Below, in pieces: positions 7,420 to 16,630 of a stretch of DNA of 64,000 nt. The stretch's first letter is position 1. The number at the start of each line of letters is the position of its first letter. The notes under the pieces are model-generated. The model searched no databases and was not told the DNA's origin. It saw only the letters and a list, made by a program, of their open reading frames with translations. Position numbers and translations under genes: made by a program. This DNA is from Demequina pelophila (lineage in GTDB: Bacteria; Actinomycetota; Actinomycetes; Actinomycetales; Demequinaceae): the NCBI RefSeq assembly GCF_000971175.1, contig NZ_BBLY01000001.1, forward strand, positions 607,709-671,708. Direction: 5' to 3'.

Positions 7420-8514
7420 GTGACCTGGGAGAGCGACCCGCGACGGGCCGGCAGCGCCGCCTTCCGCGGCGTGCGCGCGGCCGGCGTGGACGCGCATGCG
7501 GACCTCGCCGTCGACGGCGCCCGGGTGGCCGCCGGGGGCTTCTGGGTGGTCGTGGGGAGCTTCGAGGGGCGCCTCGACGCCTGGCGCATGGACCGGGTCA
7601 CCAGGGACGATGCGGCGGAGACCCCGTCCGGACGCTCCTGGGAGGGGCCGGACGGCCGCGCCTGGTCGAGCAGTCTGGACCGCGCCGGCTACCTGGCGGG
7701 GGTGGAGGCGATCCGTCGGGACATCCGCGACGGCGAGGCCTATCAGGTGAACCTGTGCCGGATGCTCGAGGCGCGGCTGCCCGCGGCCGCCCCGGGGCCG
7801 GACGCCGTGGCCCTCGCGGAGCGCCTCGCGGCCGGCAACCCCGCCCGGCACGCGGCGCGCATCGTCGTCCCGGAGGCGCCCGGCCGGCCGGGCGCCTGGG
7901 TGGTCTCCGCAAGCCCCGAGCTTTACCTGCGCGTCTCCGGCACGACGGTCGAGTCGAGTCCCATCAAGGGCACGTGCGCGCCCGGCGAGGCGATGCTGCC
8001 CAAGGACGACGCGGAGAACGTGATGATCACGGACCTGATCCGCAACGACCTCTCGCACGTCGCCCGGCCGGGGTCGGTGCGCGTGCCGGAGCTGCTGGGG
8101 CTCCACGAGCACCCCGGGCTGGTGCACCTGCAGTCGACCGTCGCCGCGGAGCTCGCGCCCGAGTACGACTGGACCCCCGCGCTGTGGCCCGCGCTGCTCG
8201 ACGGCACGTTCCCGCCCGGCTCCGTGTCCGGCGCCCCCAAGTCGAGCGCCCTGCGCATCATCGCCCGCGAGGAGCCCGTCGCCCGCGGGCCGTACTGCGG
8301 GGCGATCGGGTGGATCGACGCCGACCGCCGCGAGGCCGAGCTGGCCGTGGGCATCCGCACGTTCGCGTGGTCGCCCGAGCGCGGCGGGGTGCTGCGCTTC
8401 GGCACCGGGGCCGGGATCACGTGGGGGTCCGACCCCGCCGGCGAGTGGGAGGAGACCGAGCTCAAGGCGCGTCGCTTGATCGCCCTGGCCTCCGCCACGA
8501 GGATGTCCGCATGA
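7420..8514 (+). CDS. pabB: Chorismate-binding enzyme, aminodeoxychorismate synthase component I
   Basis: A 364-aa chorismate-binding (anthranilate synthase/PabB) enzyme. Visible signatures are YQVNL at 108-112, the PIKGT motif near 187 whose Lys is the PabB nucleophile, NDLSHVARPGSV, and the C-terminal GAGITWGSDP block. With ammonia from a glutaminase subunit it makes 4-amino-4-deoxychorismate for folate. It is shorter than classical PabB because the N-terminal region is reduced. GTG start at 7420 with TACCGT 6 nt upstream and no ribosome site, so leaderless. Its stop overlaps the pabC start (ATGA). No pabA is in the window. It sits between two divergent tRNA clusters. Confidence 0.9.
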   Translation: MTWESDPRRAGSAAFRGVRAAGVDAHADLAVDGARVAAGGFWVVVGSFEGRLDAWRMDRVTRDDAAETPSGRSWEGPDGRAWSSSLDRAGYLAGVEAIRRDIRDGEAYQVNLCRMLEARLPAAAPGPDAVALAERLAAGNPARHAARIVVPEAPGRPGAWVVSASPELYLRVSGTTVESSPIKGTCAPGEAMLPKDDAENVMITDLIRNDLSHVARPGSVRVPELLGLHEHPGLVHLQSTVAAELAPEYDWTPALWPALLDGTFPPGSVSGAPKSSALRIIAREEPVARGPYCGAIGWIDADRREAELAVGIRTFAWSPERGGVLRFGTGAGITWGSDPAGEWEETELKARRLIALASATRMSA

Positions 8515-9377
8515 GACAGGTGGTGTGGGCCGCGGGCGCCCTGCGAGACCCGGACGAGCCGATCCTCACGGCGGCTGACCACGGACTCACCGTGGGCGAC
8601 GGCGTGTTCGAGACCCTCGAGGTGGTCGACGGGCGGGCGTTCGGGCTCGCGCGCCACCTGGAGAGGATGCATCGTTCGGCGTCGCGCATCGGCCTTCGCG
8701 TGGACGATGCGGCGGTGCGCGACGGCGTCTCCGCCGTGCTCGCGGCCGCGCCGGGTCTGACCCGGCTGCGCATCACGGTGACCTCGGGGCCCGGGCCCAT
8801 GAGCTCCGCGCGCGGCGACGGCCCCGGCGTCGTGGTGGTGACCGCCAACGACGGCGCCCCGCCCGCCGAATGCCGCGCCGTGCGCTCGCCCTGGCGGCGC
8901 AACGAGCGCTCGCCGCTCGCCGGGGTGAAGAGCACCTCCTATGCGGAGAACGTGGTGATGATGGAGTTCGCGCGCGAGCGCGGCGCCGACGAGGCGCTCA
9001 TGGCCAACACCGCGGGCGACCTGTGCGAGGGCACGGCGACCAACGTCTTCGTCGAGCGCGGGAGAGAGATCCTCACGCCGCCGCTCGAGGCCGGTTGCCT
9101 CGCCGGCATCACCCGCGGGCTCGCCCTCGAGTGGGGCGCGGACGCGGGGCTGCCGATGCGGGAGGCCGCGCCGGGCGAGCTGCCCTTCTCCGTGCTCGAC
9201 GAGGTGGCCGACGGGCGAGCCTTCGCCGCCGTGACGTCGTCGACGCGGCGCGTGCAGCCGCTGGTGTCCCTGGATGGCGCGGAGCTCGCGCCCGGACCGC
9301 TGCTGAGCCGACTCGCGGAGGCATTCGACGAGCGGGCCGGGGCCGATTCCGACCCGCCGGCGCGTCGGGTGTCATGA
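8511..9377 (+). CDS. pabC: Aminodeoxychorismate lyase (class IV PLP aminotransferase fold)
   Basis: A 288-aa fold-type IV PLP enzyme. The PLP lysine is K140 in GVKSTSYAEN, and the conserved acidic region EGTATNVFVE follows; the N-terminal GDGVFETLEV is typical. It converts aminodeoxychorismate to p-aminobenzoate plus pyruvate. Start and stop overlap with pabB (4 bp) indicate one transcript and support the lyase over the closely related D-amino-acid or branched-chain aminotransferases. Confidence 0.88.
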   Translation: MRQVVWAAGALRDPDEPILTAADHGLTVGDGVFETLEVVDGRAFGLARHLERMHRSASRIGLRVDDAAVRDGVSAVLAAAPGLTRLRITVTSGPGPMSSARGDGPGVVVVTANDGAPPAECRAVRSPWRRNERSPLAGVKSTSYAENVVMMEFARERGADEALMANTAGDLCEGTATNVFVERGREILTPPLEAGCLAGITRGLALEWGADAGLPMREAAPGELPFSVLDEVADGRAFAAVTSSTRRVQPLVSLDGAELAPGPLLSRLAEAFDERAGADSDPPARRVS

Positions 9378-9401
9378 CCACCCCGCGAGAGGCGCTATAG
9401 T
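9373..9401 (+). promoter_or_regulatory. Promoter of tRNA-Val (CAC)
   Basis: -10 TATAGT at 9396-9401 and a CATGAC -35-like element at 9373-9378 with a 17-bp spacer, 14 nt before the tRNA. The -35 overlaps the end of pabC. Confidence 0.6.
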
Positions 9402-9415
9402 TGTCTCTCGCACAA

Positions 9416-9487
9416 GGGCGATTGGCGCAGGGGTAGCGCGCTTCCTTCACACGGAAGAGGTCACTGGTTCGATCCCAGTATCGCCCA
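9416..9487 (+). tRNA. tRNA-Val (CAC)
   Basis: 72 nt, differing from the Val(GAC) genes mainly in the anticodon loop (TTCACAC) and D-loop. CCA is encoded at 9488-9490. Own promoter and own hairpin terminator, so it is a single-gene unit. Confidence 0.96.
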
Positions 9488-9495
9488 CCACGCAC

Positions 9496-9522
9496 GGCCC
9501 TCGGAGACATCCGGGGGCCTTC
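9496..9522 (+). terminator. Terminator of tRNA-Val (CAC)
   Basis: GGCCCTCGG pairs with CCGGGGGCC (one G-U) around a 6-nt loop, followed by TTCGTCGTC. Confidence 0.7.
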
Positions 9523-9678
9523 GTCGTCTCCGGGGGGCCTGCGCGCACGACGCTCCCCCGAGACCCGGCCCGGCGCGTCGCCCTCCAGGCCTCGCGGAGC
9601 CCCGCCCGGCGTGACCCTTGTCACGGCTCGACCGCGACACGCGGCGTGTCCGTGTCGCCCGCGCAGTTGAATATCAGG

Positions 9679-9684
9679 TAAAGT
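9679..9684 (+). promoter_or_regulatory. Probable -10 box of the Gly-Val-Gly tRNA cluster
   Basis: TAAAGT in an AT-rich patch (TTGAATATCAGG just upstream), 33 nt before the tRNA-Gly 5' end. No clear -35 at 16-18 bp. Confidence 0.4.
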
Positions 9685-9717
9685 GTTCGACGGCCCTGAT
9701 CGAGAGATCGGGACCGC

Positions 9718-9790
9718 GCGGACGTGGCTCAGTTGGTAGAGCATCACCTTGCCAAGGTGAGGGTCGCGGGTTCGAGTCCCGTCGTCCGCT
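9718..9790 (+). tRNA. tRNA-Gly (GCC)
   Basis: 73 nt, same mature sequence as the genes at 7232 and 9924. Anticodon loop TTGCCAA. First of three genes in a plus-strand Gly-Val-Gly cluster. Confidence 0.96.
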
Positions 9791-9850
9791 CGAGGAAGGT
9801 TCTCCCGTTCCCGGCACCGCCGACGGACGCGAGGGCCGGATTCACCCCCC

Positions 9851-9922
9851 GGGCGATTGGCGCAGCGGTAGCGCGCTTCCCTGACACGGAAGAGGTCACT
9901 GGTTCGATCCCAGTATCGCCCA
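9851..9922 (+). tRNA. tRNA-Val (GAC)
   Basis: 72 nt, same mature sequence as the gene at 7052. Anticodon loop CTGACAC. It is separated by a single base from the following tRNA-Gly. Confidence 0.96.
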
Positions 9923-9923
9923 C

Positions 9924-9996
9924 GCGGACGTGGCTCAGTTGGTAGAGCATCACCTTGCCAAGGTGAGGGTCGCGGGTTCGAGTCCCGTCGTCCGCT
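9924..9996 (+). tRNA. tRNA-Gly (GCC)
   Basis: 73 nt, third copy of tRNA-Gly(GCC) in the window. CCA is encoded at 9997-9999 in this copy. A strong terminator follows directly. Confidence 0.96.
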
Positions 9997-10001
9997 CCAC
10001 T

Positions 10002-10030
10002 GGGGCCCTCCTTCGGGAGGGCCCCTTCTT
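10002..10030 (+). terminator. Strong Rho-independent terminator of the tRNA cluster
   Basis: Perfect 10-bp stem GGGGCCCTCC/GGAGGGCCCC with a TTCG tetraloop followed by TTCTT. Confidence 0.92.
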
Positions 10031-10183
10031 CGTGTCCGGGGACGATGCATGGCGCACCCTGGCAACAAGCCAGGCCGCTCGCTTTCCTAACCTTCCGTTC
10101 ACCTGGGCCTGCTACGGTCCCACCAGTCCTGCACCGGCGCGCCGCCGGGAGCGGTGCGTCCGCCCCGACTTGGAAGGCGCGCC

Positions 10184-10807
10184 ATGCCGCTCACTCTTCA
10201 CCTCGTCCGCCACGGCCGCACCGTGTACAACACGGAGCACCGCTTCCAGGGCTGGTGCGACTCCCCCATCACGTCCTTCGGGCTGGAGGGCGTCCGCGAG
10301 ACGGCGGCCGCGCTGGCCGACGTGCCCTTCGTCGCCGCGTACGCGAGCCCGCTGGGCCGCACCGTGGCGACCGCGCGCGAGATCCTGCGCTTCCACCCCG
10401 GGCTGCGCCTGGTGACGGACGCGGACCTGCGCGAACTGAACTTCGGCGAACTCGAGGGCGCCCTCGAGGCCCCGTTCTGGGCCGAGCACGACCACCACGA
10501 GTTCTGGACCGCCATGATCGACGGCTCCCACCCCGGCCTGCCCGGCGGCGAGAGCTCGCAGGAGTTCCGCACCCGCGCCGCGCGCGCATTCGACCGGATC
10601 GCCGCCGCCCACCCGGACGGCGACGTCCTCGTGGTCGCCCATGGCGCGCTGCTGCGCATGCACCTCACGCTCACGGAGCTCGCGTCGGGCGTCACCCCGA
10701 CCGCCACTCCCCTGGCCAACGCGTCCGTCTCGCGCATCGTCATCGACAACGGCGCGGCGCGAGTGGCGGCCGTCGGAGAGGTGCCGGAGCCCGCGCTCGT
10801 CGGCTAG
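10184..10807 (+). CDS. Histidine phosphatase (phosphoglycerate-mutase-like)
   Basis: A 207-aa histidine phosphatase. The nucleophile motif LVRHGRT is near residue 8, the second Arg in SPLGRTVATA, the acidic ELNFGELEG, and the second catalytic His in VVAHGALLR near 155. Substrates in this family vary widely (phosphoglycerate, alpha-ribazole phosphate, sugar phosphates), and nothing nearby narrows it. ATG at 10184 follows GGAAGG. A near-match of the dispersed 12-mer (10038-10049) lies in the 5' flank. The stop shares the palindrome CTAG with the convergent gene, so both end in the same 4 bp. Confidence 0.85.
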   Translation: MPLTLHLVRHGRTVYNTEHRFQGWCDSPITSFGLEGVRETAAALADVPFVAAYASPLGRTVATAREILRFHPGLRLVTDADLRELNFGELEGALEAPFWAEHDHHEFWTAMIDGSHPGLPGGESSQEFRTRAARAFDRIAAAHPDGDVLVVAHGALLRMHLTLTELASGVTPTATPLANASVSRIVIDNGAARVAAVGEVPEPALVG

Positions 10808-11244
10808 GGCGTGCCGTCGGGCGCGTGCGCCTGGCGACGTCGGACCACGAGCCCTGCTGCGGTGACCGCGGCGCCGACGGCGACGATCACGCCGGACGGC
10901 ACCAGCCAGTCGGACCGCAGGTTCTCCTGGTACATGGCGCGTCCCTCGGCCATGATCGCGTCGAGCTCCTCGCGGGTGCCCTCCCAGACCACGGGGCCTC
11001 GTTCGCCGGCCAGTGCGCTCCACACCTCGGGCGCATCGACCGGGTCCTCGACGCCCACGGCGGCGAAGGAGCCCGCCTGCGACTCGGACGCCACGGTTCC
11101 GTTGGAACTCGCGAACCATGCGGACACCGCCCAGACTCCTACGCCCAGGAGGCCCACGGCGACCACGACGATTCCAGTGATCAGCAGGGCGACGCCGCTC
11201 CTGCGTGTGGGTGCGGCCGCGCCCCGTTCAGTCGTGCCGGCCAT
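10804..11244 (-). CDS. Hypothetical two-helix membrane protein
   Basis: 146 aa, family not recognised. A short cytoplasmic N-terminus (MAGTTERGAAAPTRRSG) is followed by a transmembrane helix (about 17-43), a roughly 65-residue acidic extracytoplasmic segment, a second helix (about 112-133) and a short basic tail. Start: ATG at 11244, because a GGAGGTGA ribosome site lies 6 nt upstream; the GTG 9 nt earlier overlaps that site. Convergent with the histidine phosphatase, sharing its last 4 bp. No cysteines or catalytic pattern. Confidence 0.7.
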   Translation of the reverse strand: MAGTTERGAAAPTRRSGVALLITGIVVVAVGLLGVGVWAVSAWFASSNGTVASESQAGSFAAVGVEDPVDAPEVWSALAGERGPVVWEGTREELDAIMAEGRAMYQENLRSDWLVPSGVIVAVGAAVTAAGLVVRRRQAHAPDGTP

Positions 11245-11338
11245 CGTTCTCACCTCCCTCCCTCACCATCGAGGTGGAAGTCCCACCTCCTCAGTCTACG
11301 CCGGGGTGCATGGCCGACCTGCGGTCTCCGCGGGCGGC

Positions 11339-11428
11339 GGCGGCGCGCCCGCCCTAGGCTGAACGTGTACGACCTCCCCGCACGCGATGAGGCCGTCCGT
11401 GGCCCGGCGACGACGACGGAGCGGCCCG
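11339..11428. repeat. 90-bp perfect direct repeat, left copy
   Basis: Identical to 14016-14105, 2677 bp away. It includes a TAGGCT -10-like box. The two copies bracket the metal-ATPase gene. After the left copy there is no continuation of the lipoprotein gene, so this copy looks like the duplicated boundary. The rest of the 11245-11560 gap holds only the terminator at 11472. Confidence 0.95.
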
Positions 11429-11471
11429 CGCCGGCGGCATCGGCAACCCCATCTGAGCGACCCTCGTCGCC

Positions 11472-11503
11472 GCGGCGCGGCCCCCAGCTGGGGGCCGCGC
11501 CGC
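11472..11503 (-). terminator. Very strong hairpin after the metal ATPase
   Basis: A 14-bp perfect stem GCGGCGCGGCCCCC with loop AGCT, 58 nt past the ATPase stop on the minus strand. No T tract. Confidence 0.8.
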
Positions 11504-11560
11504 TGTCGCGTCGCCGGGCCGTCGCGGGCCGGCGTGGACCGTGTCGGGACGATGCGCAGA

Positions 11561-13645
11561 TCAGCGACGGCCGAGCCTCTCCGGGTCCAGGTCGATCCTC
11601 CGCAGCAGCTGGGCGTTGAGGGCCACCACGATCGTGGACAGGCTCATCGCGATCGCGGCGACCGCCGGAGGCATGGTGACCCCCACCGGTGCGAGCACCC
11701 CGGCCGCGACGGGGATCGCGACCAGGTTGTAGCCCGTCGCCCAGGCGAGGTTCTGACGCATCTTCCGATAGGTCGCGCGGCTCAGCTCGATCACGCCGAG
11801 GACACCGCGAGGATCGGAACTCGCGAGCACCACACCCGCGGCCTCCATCGCGACGTCGGTGCCCGCGCCGATCGCGAGCCCGACGTCCGCGCGCGCGAGC
11901 GCCGGCGCATCGTTCACGCCGTCGCCGACCATGGCCACCGCCCTTCCCTTGCTCTGGAGGTCGGCGACAGCGTCGTCCTTGTCATCCGGGAGGACTTCGG
12001 CGAACACATCGTCGATGCCCAGTTCGCTCGCGACGGCATCCGCGACCGCGCGGGCGTCGCCGGTGATCAGGGCGACCGAGACCCCGCGGTCGTGCAACGC
12101 ATCGACGACCGCACGCGACTCGTCCCGGACCGGGTCGACGGTGGTGAAGGCACCGACGACCTCACCGTCGACGACGACGTGAAGCACCGCGCCGCCCTGG
12201 TCGCGCCAGTCGTCCGCCGCATCGTCCAGACCGGAAGGCGCCCGGGCGCCCAGTTCCTCGAGGAGCGCGGGCCCGCCGACGGCGACCTCGGACCCATCGA
12301 CCCGGGCGCGGACGCCCTTCCCCGGGATGGTGTCCGTACCGTCGGAGGTGGGGACGTCCAGGTCGCGATCCTTCGCCGCCGCCACGACGGCTCGCCCGAT
12401 CGGGTGCTCGGAGTCGGATTCGACCGCGGCAGCGAGGGTGAGCACCCGGTCCTCGTCCCACCCGTCCGCGGTGGCGACCTCGGTGAGCCGGTGCGAGCCC
12501 ACGGTCAGGGTGCCGGTCTTGTCGAAGAGCACGGAGTCGACCGTGCGCATGGCCTCGAGCGCGGCGGTGTCCTTGATCAGGATGCCGTGCTTGGCGCTCT
12601 CGGACGTCGAGATCGCGATCACGAGCGGGATCGCGAGGCCGAGTGCGTGGGGGCAGGCGACGACCAGAACCGAAACCGCCGCGGTCAGCCCGCCCGTCGG
12701 ATCACCGAGCAGCAGATGCACGACGAGAGTGACGGCCGCGGAGCCGAGAGCGATCCAGAACAGCCAGGCGGCCGCGCGGTCGGCCAGACGTCGTGTGCCG
12801 GATCGGCTGTTCTGCGCATCGGCGACCATGCGCTGGATCCCGGCGAGCGCGGTGCCGTCGCCGGTCGCGGTGACCTCGACGCGCAGCGAGCCGTCGGTCG
12901 CGACCGTGCCGGCGACCACGCGATCGCCCTCCGACTTCGAGACCGGGGCCGACTCTCCCGTGATCATGGACTCGTCGATGCTCGCGTCGCCGCGCACGAT
13001 GTCGCCGTCCGCCGGGACCCGACCACCCGGTCGGACGACGACGATGTCTCCCTCGGCCAGGTCGCCGATCGCCACGTGGTCGGTGGCGTCTCCGTCGTCC
13101 GTGACGCGCTCCGCGTCGTCCGGCAGGAGCTCGGCGAGCGCCGCGAGGGCGCCCCGCGCCTGGCCGACGGCCTTCATCTCCTGCCAGTGGCCGAGCAGCA
13201 TGATCACGATCAGCCCCGCGAGCTCCCACCAGAAATGGAAGCCGCCGATGCCGAAGGTGCCTGCGGCGCTCGCCAAAAATGCGGTCGTGATCGCGAGCGA
13301 GATGAGCGTCATCATCCCGGGCCTGCGCTGGGTCAGCTCGTCCCTCCAGGCCATCGACAGGAACGGCCAGCCGCCCCAGGCGAAGATGACCGTCCCGAGC
13401 ACCGGCGGGATCCATGCGGAGCCCGGGAGGTCGTAGCCGAACCAGCCCTCGACCATCGTGCTCGTCGCGATGACCGGGATCGCGAGCACGACGTTCCACC
13501 AGAAGTCGCGACGGAATAGGTCGGCGTGGCCGGAGTGGTCGGCGTCGTGAGCGGAGTGGTCGGCGTGATCCTCGGCGTGGCCCTCGTGATCGGCGTGGCC
13601 CGAGCCGTCAGTTGTCACTGTGCCCCGGTGGTCGCCGTGATCCAT
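11561..13645 (-). CDS. copB: CopB-like heavy-metal P-type ATPase (P1B, CPH motif)
   Basis: A 694-aa P1B ATPase that pumps metal ions across the membrane. The N-terminal 45 residues are a His/Asp-rich metal sponge (repeats of HADH, HSAHDADHSGH) with no CxxC domain. The transmembrane metal site is CPH (VACPHALGLA), the signature of the P1B-3 CopB group, together with TGES, DKTGTLT, the HP dipeptide and GDGVNDAPALA. CopB proteins are usually assigned to Cu(II)/Cu(I) or silver export. ATG at 13645 with AGGAGG 5 nt upstream. A MerR-type operator precedes it. The gene is flanked by 90-bp direct repeats, suggesting acquisition as a unit. Confidence 0.94.
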   Translation of the reverse strand: MDHGDHRGTVTTDGSGHADHEGHAEDHADHSAHDADHSGHADLFRRDFWWNVVLAIPVIATSTMVEGWFGYDLPGSAWIPPVLGTVIFAWGGWPFLSMAWRDELTQRRPGMMTLISLAITTAFLASAAGTFGIGGFHFWWELAGLIVIMLLGHWQEMKAVGQARGALAALAELLPDDAERVTDDGDATDHVAIGDLAEGDIVVVRPGGRVPADGDIVRGDASIDESMITGESAPVSKSEGDRVVAGTVATDGSLRVEVTATGDGTALAGIQRMVADAQNSRSGTRRLADRAAAWLFWIALGSAAVTLVVHLLLGDPTGGLTAAVSVLVVACPHALGLAIPLVIAISTSESAKHGILIKDTAALEAMRTVDSVLFDKTGTLTVGSHRLTEVATADGWDEDRVLTLAAAVESDSEHPIGRAVVAAAKDRDLDVPTSDGTDTIPGKGVRARVDGSEVAVGGPALLEELGARAPSGLDDAADDWRDQGGAVLHVVVDGEVVGAFTTVDPVRDESRAVVDALHDRGVSVALITGDARAVADAVASELGIDDVFAEVLPDDKDDAVADLQSKGRAVAMVGDGVNDAPALARADVGLAIGAGTDVAMEAAGVVLASSDPRGVLGVIELSRATYRKMRQNLAWATGYNLVAIPVAAGVLAPVGVTMPPAVAAIAMSLSTIVVALNAQLLRRIDLDPERLGRR

Positions 13646-13676
13646 GAAAACCTCCTGGTCTCTTCAACAGTTCAGC

Positions 13677-13708
13677 ACGCTACTCCTTCCATCTCGCTGG
13701 AAGGTCAA
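13677..13708 (-). promoter_or_regulatory. MerR/CueR-type promoter-operator of the metal ATPase
   Basis: On the minus strand TTGACC (-35, 13703-13708) and TAGCGT (-10, 13677-13682) are separated by 20 bp, the overlong spacer of MerR-controlled promoters. The spacer contains the inverted repeat CCTTCCA/TGGAAGG with a 6-bp centre, close to known CueR/MerR operators. No MerR gene lies in the repeat-bounded segment or nearby, so the regulator must act in trans. Confidence 0.75.
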
Positions 13709-13774
13709 GCCTTGCTCGCGGTGATGGATGATCGTTTCGACCGGAATGTCAGACCCCTTTGATTGGCTGTACAC

Positions 13775-14015
13775 ATGCGGATCACCGCCTCCGGAGTCGA
13801 GCGCGATGCCGCTGGGGTGCGCGCGTTCGTCGGCCGCGAGGACCGCTCGCTGACCGACGAGGATCTCCTCGACTTGGCGAAGGCGGTCGCCCCGCTCAAG
13901 AGGCGTGCGGACGTCGTGGGCGCGATCGCCGGCGGCGAGCGCGCCGAGGACGCAGCAGGGCCGGCGCGGCCCGTCGTGGTTCCCGGGACACCGATGGAAG
14001 GCTGTCGAAGGACAA
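13775..14015 (+). pseudogene. Short coding-like fragment, truncated at the right repeat
   Basis: An open frame from ATG 13775 (MRITASGVERDAAGVRAF, then acidic/helical DEDLLDLAKAVAPLKRRADV) has GC-rich third positions and good protein character for about 75 residues. It then runs into the 90-bp repeat and continues nonsensically inside the lipoprotein gene to 14446. I read it as the 5' part of a gene cut by the repeat junction. The family is not recognised. It is divergent from the ATPase and shares its operator region. Confidence 0.4.
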
Positions 14016-14105
14016 GGCGGCGCGCCCGCCCTAGGCTGAACGTGTACGACCTCCCCGCACGCGATGAGGCCGTCCGTGGCCCGGCGACGACGACGGAGCG
14101 GCCCG
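14016..14105. repeat. 90-bp perfect direct repeat, right copy
   Basis: Identical to 11339-11428. This copy carries the probable promoter (TAGGCT at 14031-14036) and 5' leader of the lipoprotein gene beginning at 14118, so it is probably the native copy. Confidence 0.95.
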
Positions 14106-14117
14106 GAAGGGACCGTC

Positions 14118-15032
14118 ATGCGCGCCCTCGTGTCCCCCGGCGCCCGGTCGGGGACGCGTGCCTGGACGGCGGCAGCGGGCGCCTGCGTCCTCGTTCTCGC
14201 AGGATGCCTGGGCAACGACTTCGCTGCGGGCGGGCTCGCCGTGGAGAAGGGAGACCACGGGTGGCTGCTGGCGATCGAGCCCGACGAGACCGTCGACGTG
14301 GGTCTCCTGGGCAGCAATGCGCATCCGGACGCCCAGTGGAGCGTCGTCGACTTCGACGACGAGGTGATCACGCTGACGGACACGGCGGTGATCCCGCCTC
14401 CCACCGATCAGGTCCAGGCCCCGTCCGGCGAGTCCAACCCCGGTGACGACGAGGATCCCGGTCCGTCGGCGGACCCGGGCACTCCCCGGTTCCTCGCCAC
14501 CGAGACGGAGTTCACCTTCACCGGATCCGCGCTGGGCACCTCTCCCCTGCGCTTCGAGCTCACTGCCGGCGGCGAGCGCATCGACGTCGCCGAGTACACC
14601 GTCGAGGTGGTCGAGGACGCGTGCGGTGCCCCCACCGCGGCCATCCCCAACCGTTGCTACGACGCCATCGGATTCGGCGGCGCTGCGCCCGTGACGTCGG
14701 AGCTCGACTACGGCCAGGAGATCGCGGTCGCGGACGGAGCCTCGGCGTCCGTCATCCTCCGGGCGGCCGCGCTCCACCCCGACACCCCGTGGGAGGTCAC
14801 CGCCTATGACGATGCGGTGGTCGCGGTCGACGGCCCGATCCCGTTGGGGCCCGCACGCGCGCCGGGAGACTTCAGCGAGCTGGATCCGACCGCGGCGCAC
14901 TCCTTCCTTCAGGCGTGGGAGTTCCGCATCACCGGCGTCGGCGACGGACGGACCACGCTCGTGCTCGACCTGACCGCCGACGGCCTGCTCATCGACACGT
15001 TCGAGGCGACCATCGTCGCGACCGGCGGGTAG
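14118..15032 (+). CDS. Lipoprotein, secreted, function unknown
   Basis: A 304-aa predicted lipoprotein: Arg-containing N-terminus, hydrophobic core AAAGACVLVLAGC with a lipobox LAGC near residue 31, then a mature region rich in Asp, Thr and Pro. The mature part looks like two similar beta-rich halves, each with a phrase like 'W.V..FDDEVI' or 'WEVTAYDDAVV' and a closing '.RFELTAGG' or 'TLVLDLTADG'; two internal Cys residues could form a disulfide. ATG at 14118 after GGAAGGGA; the longer frame from 14064 lies in the repeat leader. I do not recognise the family. A surface or inhibitor-like role is possible but unsupported. Confidence 0.75.
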   Translation: MRALVSPGARSGTRAWTAAAGACVLVLAGCLGNDFAAGGLAVEKGDHGWLLAIEPDETVDVGLLGSNAHPDAQWSVVDFDDEVITLTDTAVIPPPTDQVQAPSGESNPGDDEDPGPSADPGTPRFLATETEFTFTGSALGTSPLRFELTAGGERIDVAEYTVEVVEDACGAPTAAIPNRCYDAIGFGGAAPVTSELDYGQEIAVADGASASVILRAAALHPDTPWEVTAYDDAVVAVDGPIPLGPARAPGDFSELDPTAAHSFLQAWEFRITGVGDGRTTLVLDLTADGLLIDTFEATIVATGG

Positions 15033-15047
15033 GCGCCGGACGCACCA

Positions 15048-15077
15048 CGGGGCCGGCCGCCGCAGCGACCGGCCCCG
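15048..15077. terminator. Bidirectional terminator between convergent genes
   Basis: CGGGGCCGG pairs with CCGGCCCCG around a 12-nt loop, between the lipoprotein gene and the GH1 gene. Confidence 0.8.
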
Positions 15078-15094
15078 CGTTCAGCACGCCCGCG

Positions 15095-16630
<1,536 letters not shown>

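Noticed and set aside
9416-9996. Integration of an island at the tRNA clusters
   Set aside because: Repeated sequence there is explained by the tRNA genes themselves; no truncated tRNA copy or integrase nearby.
11339-14105. Classical composite transposon or integrative element
   Set aside because: No transposase, integrase or terminal inverted repeats; 90-bp direct repeats are too long for a target-site duplication and are not in a tRNA gene.
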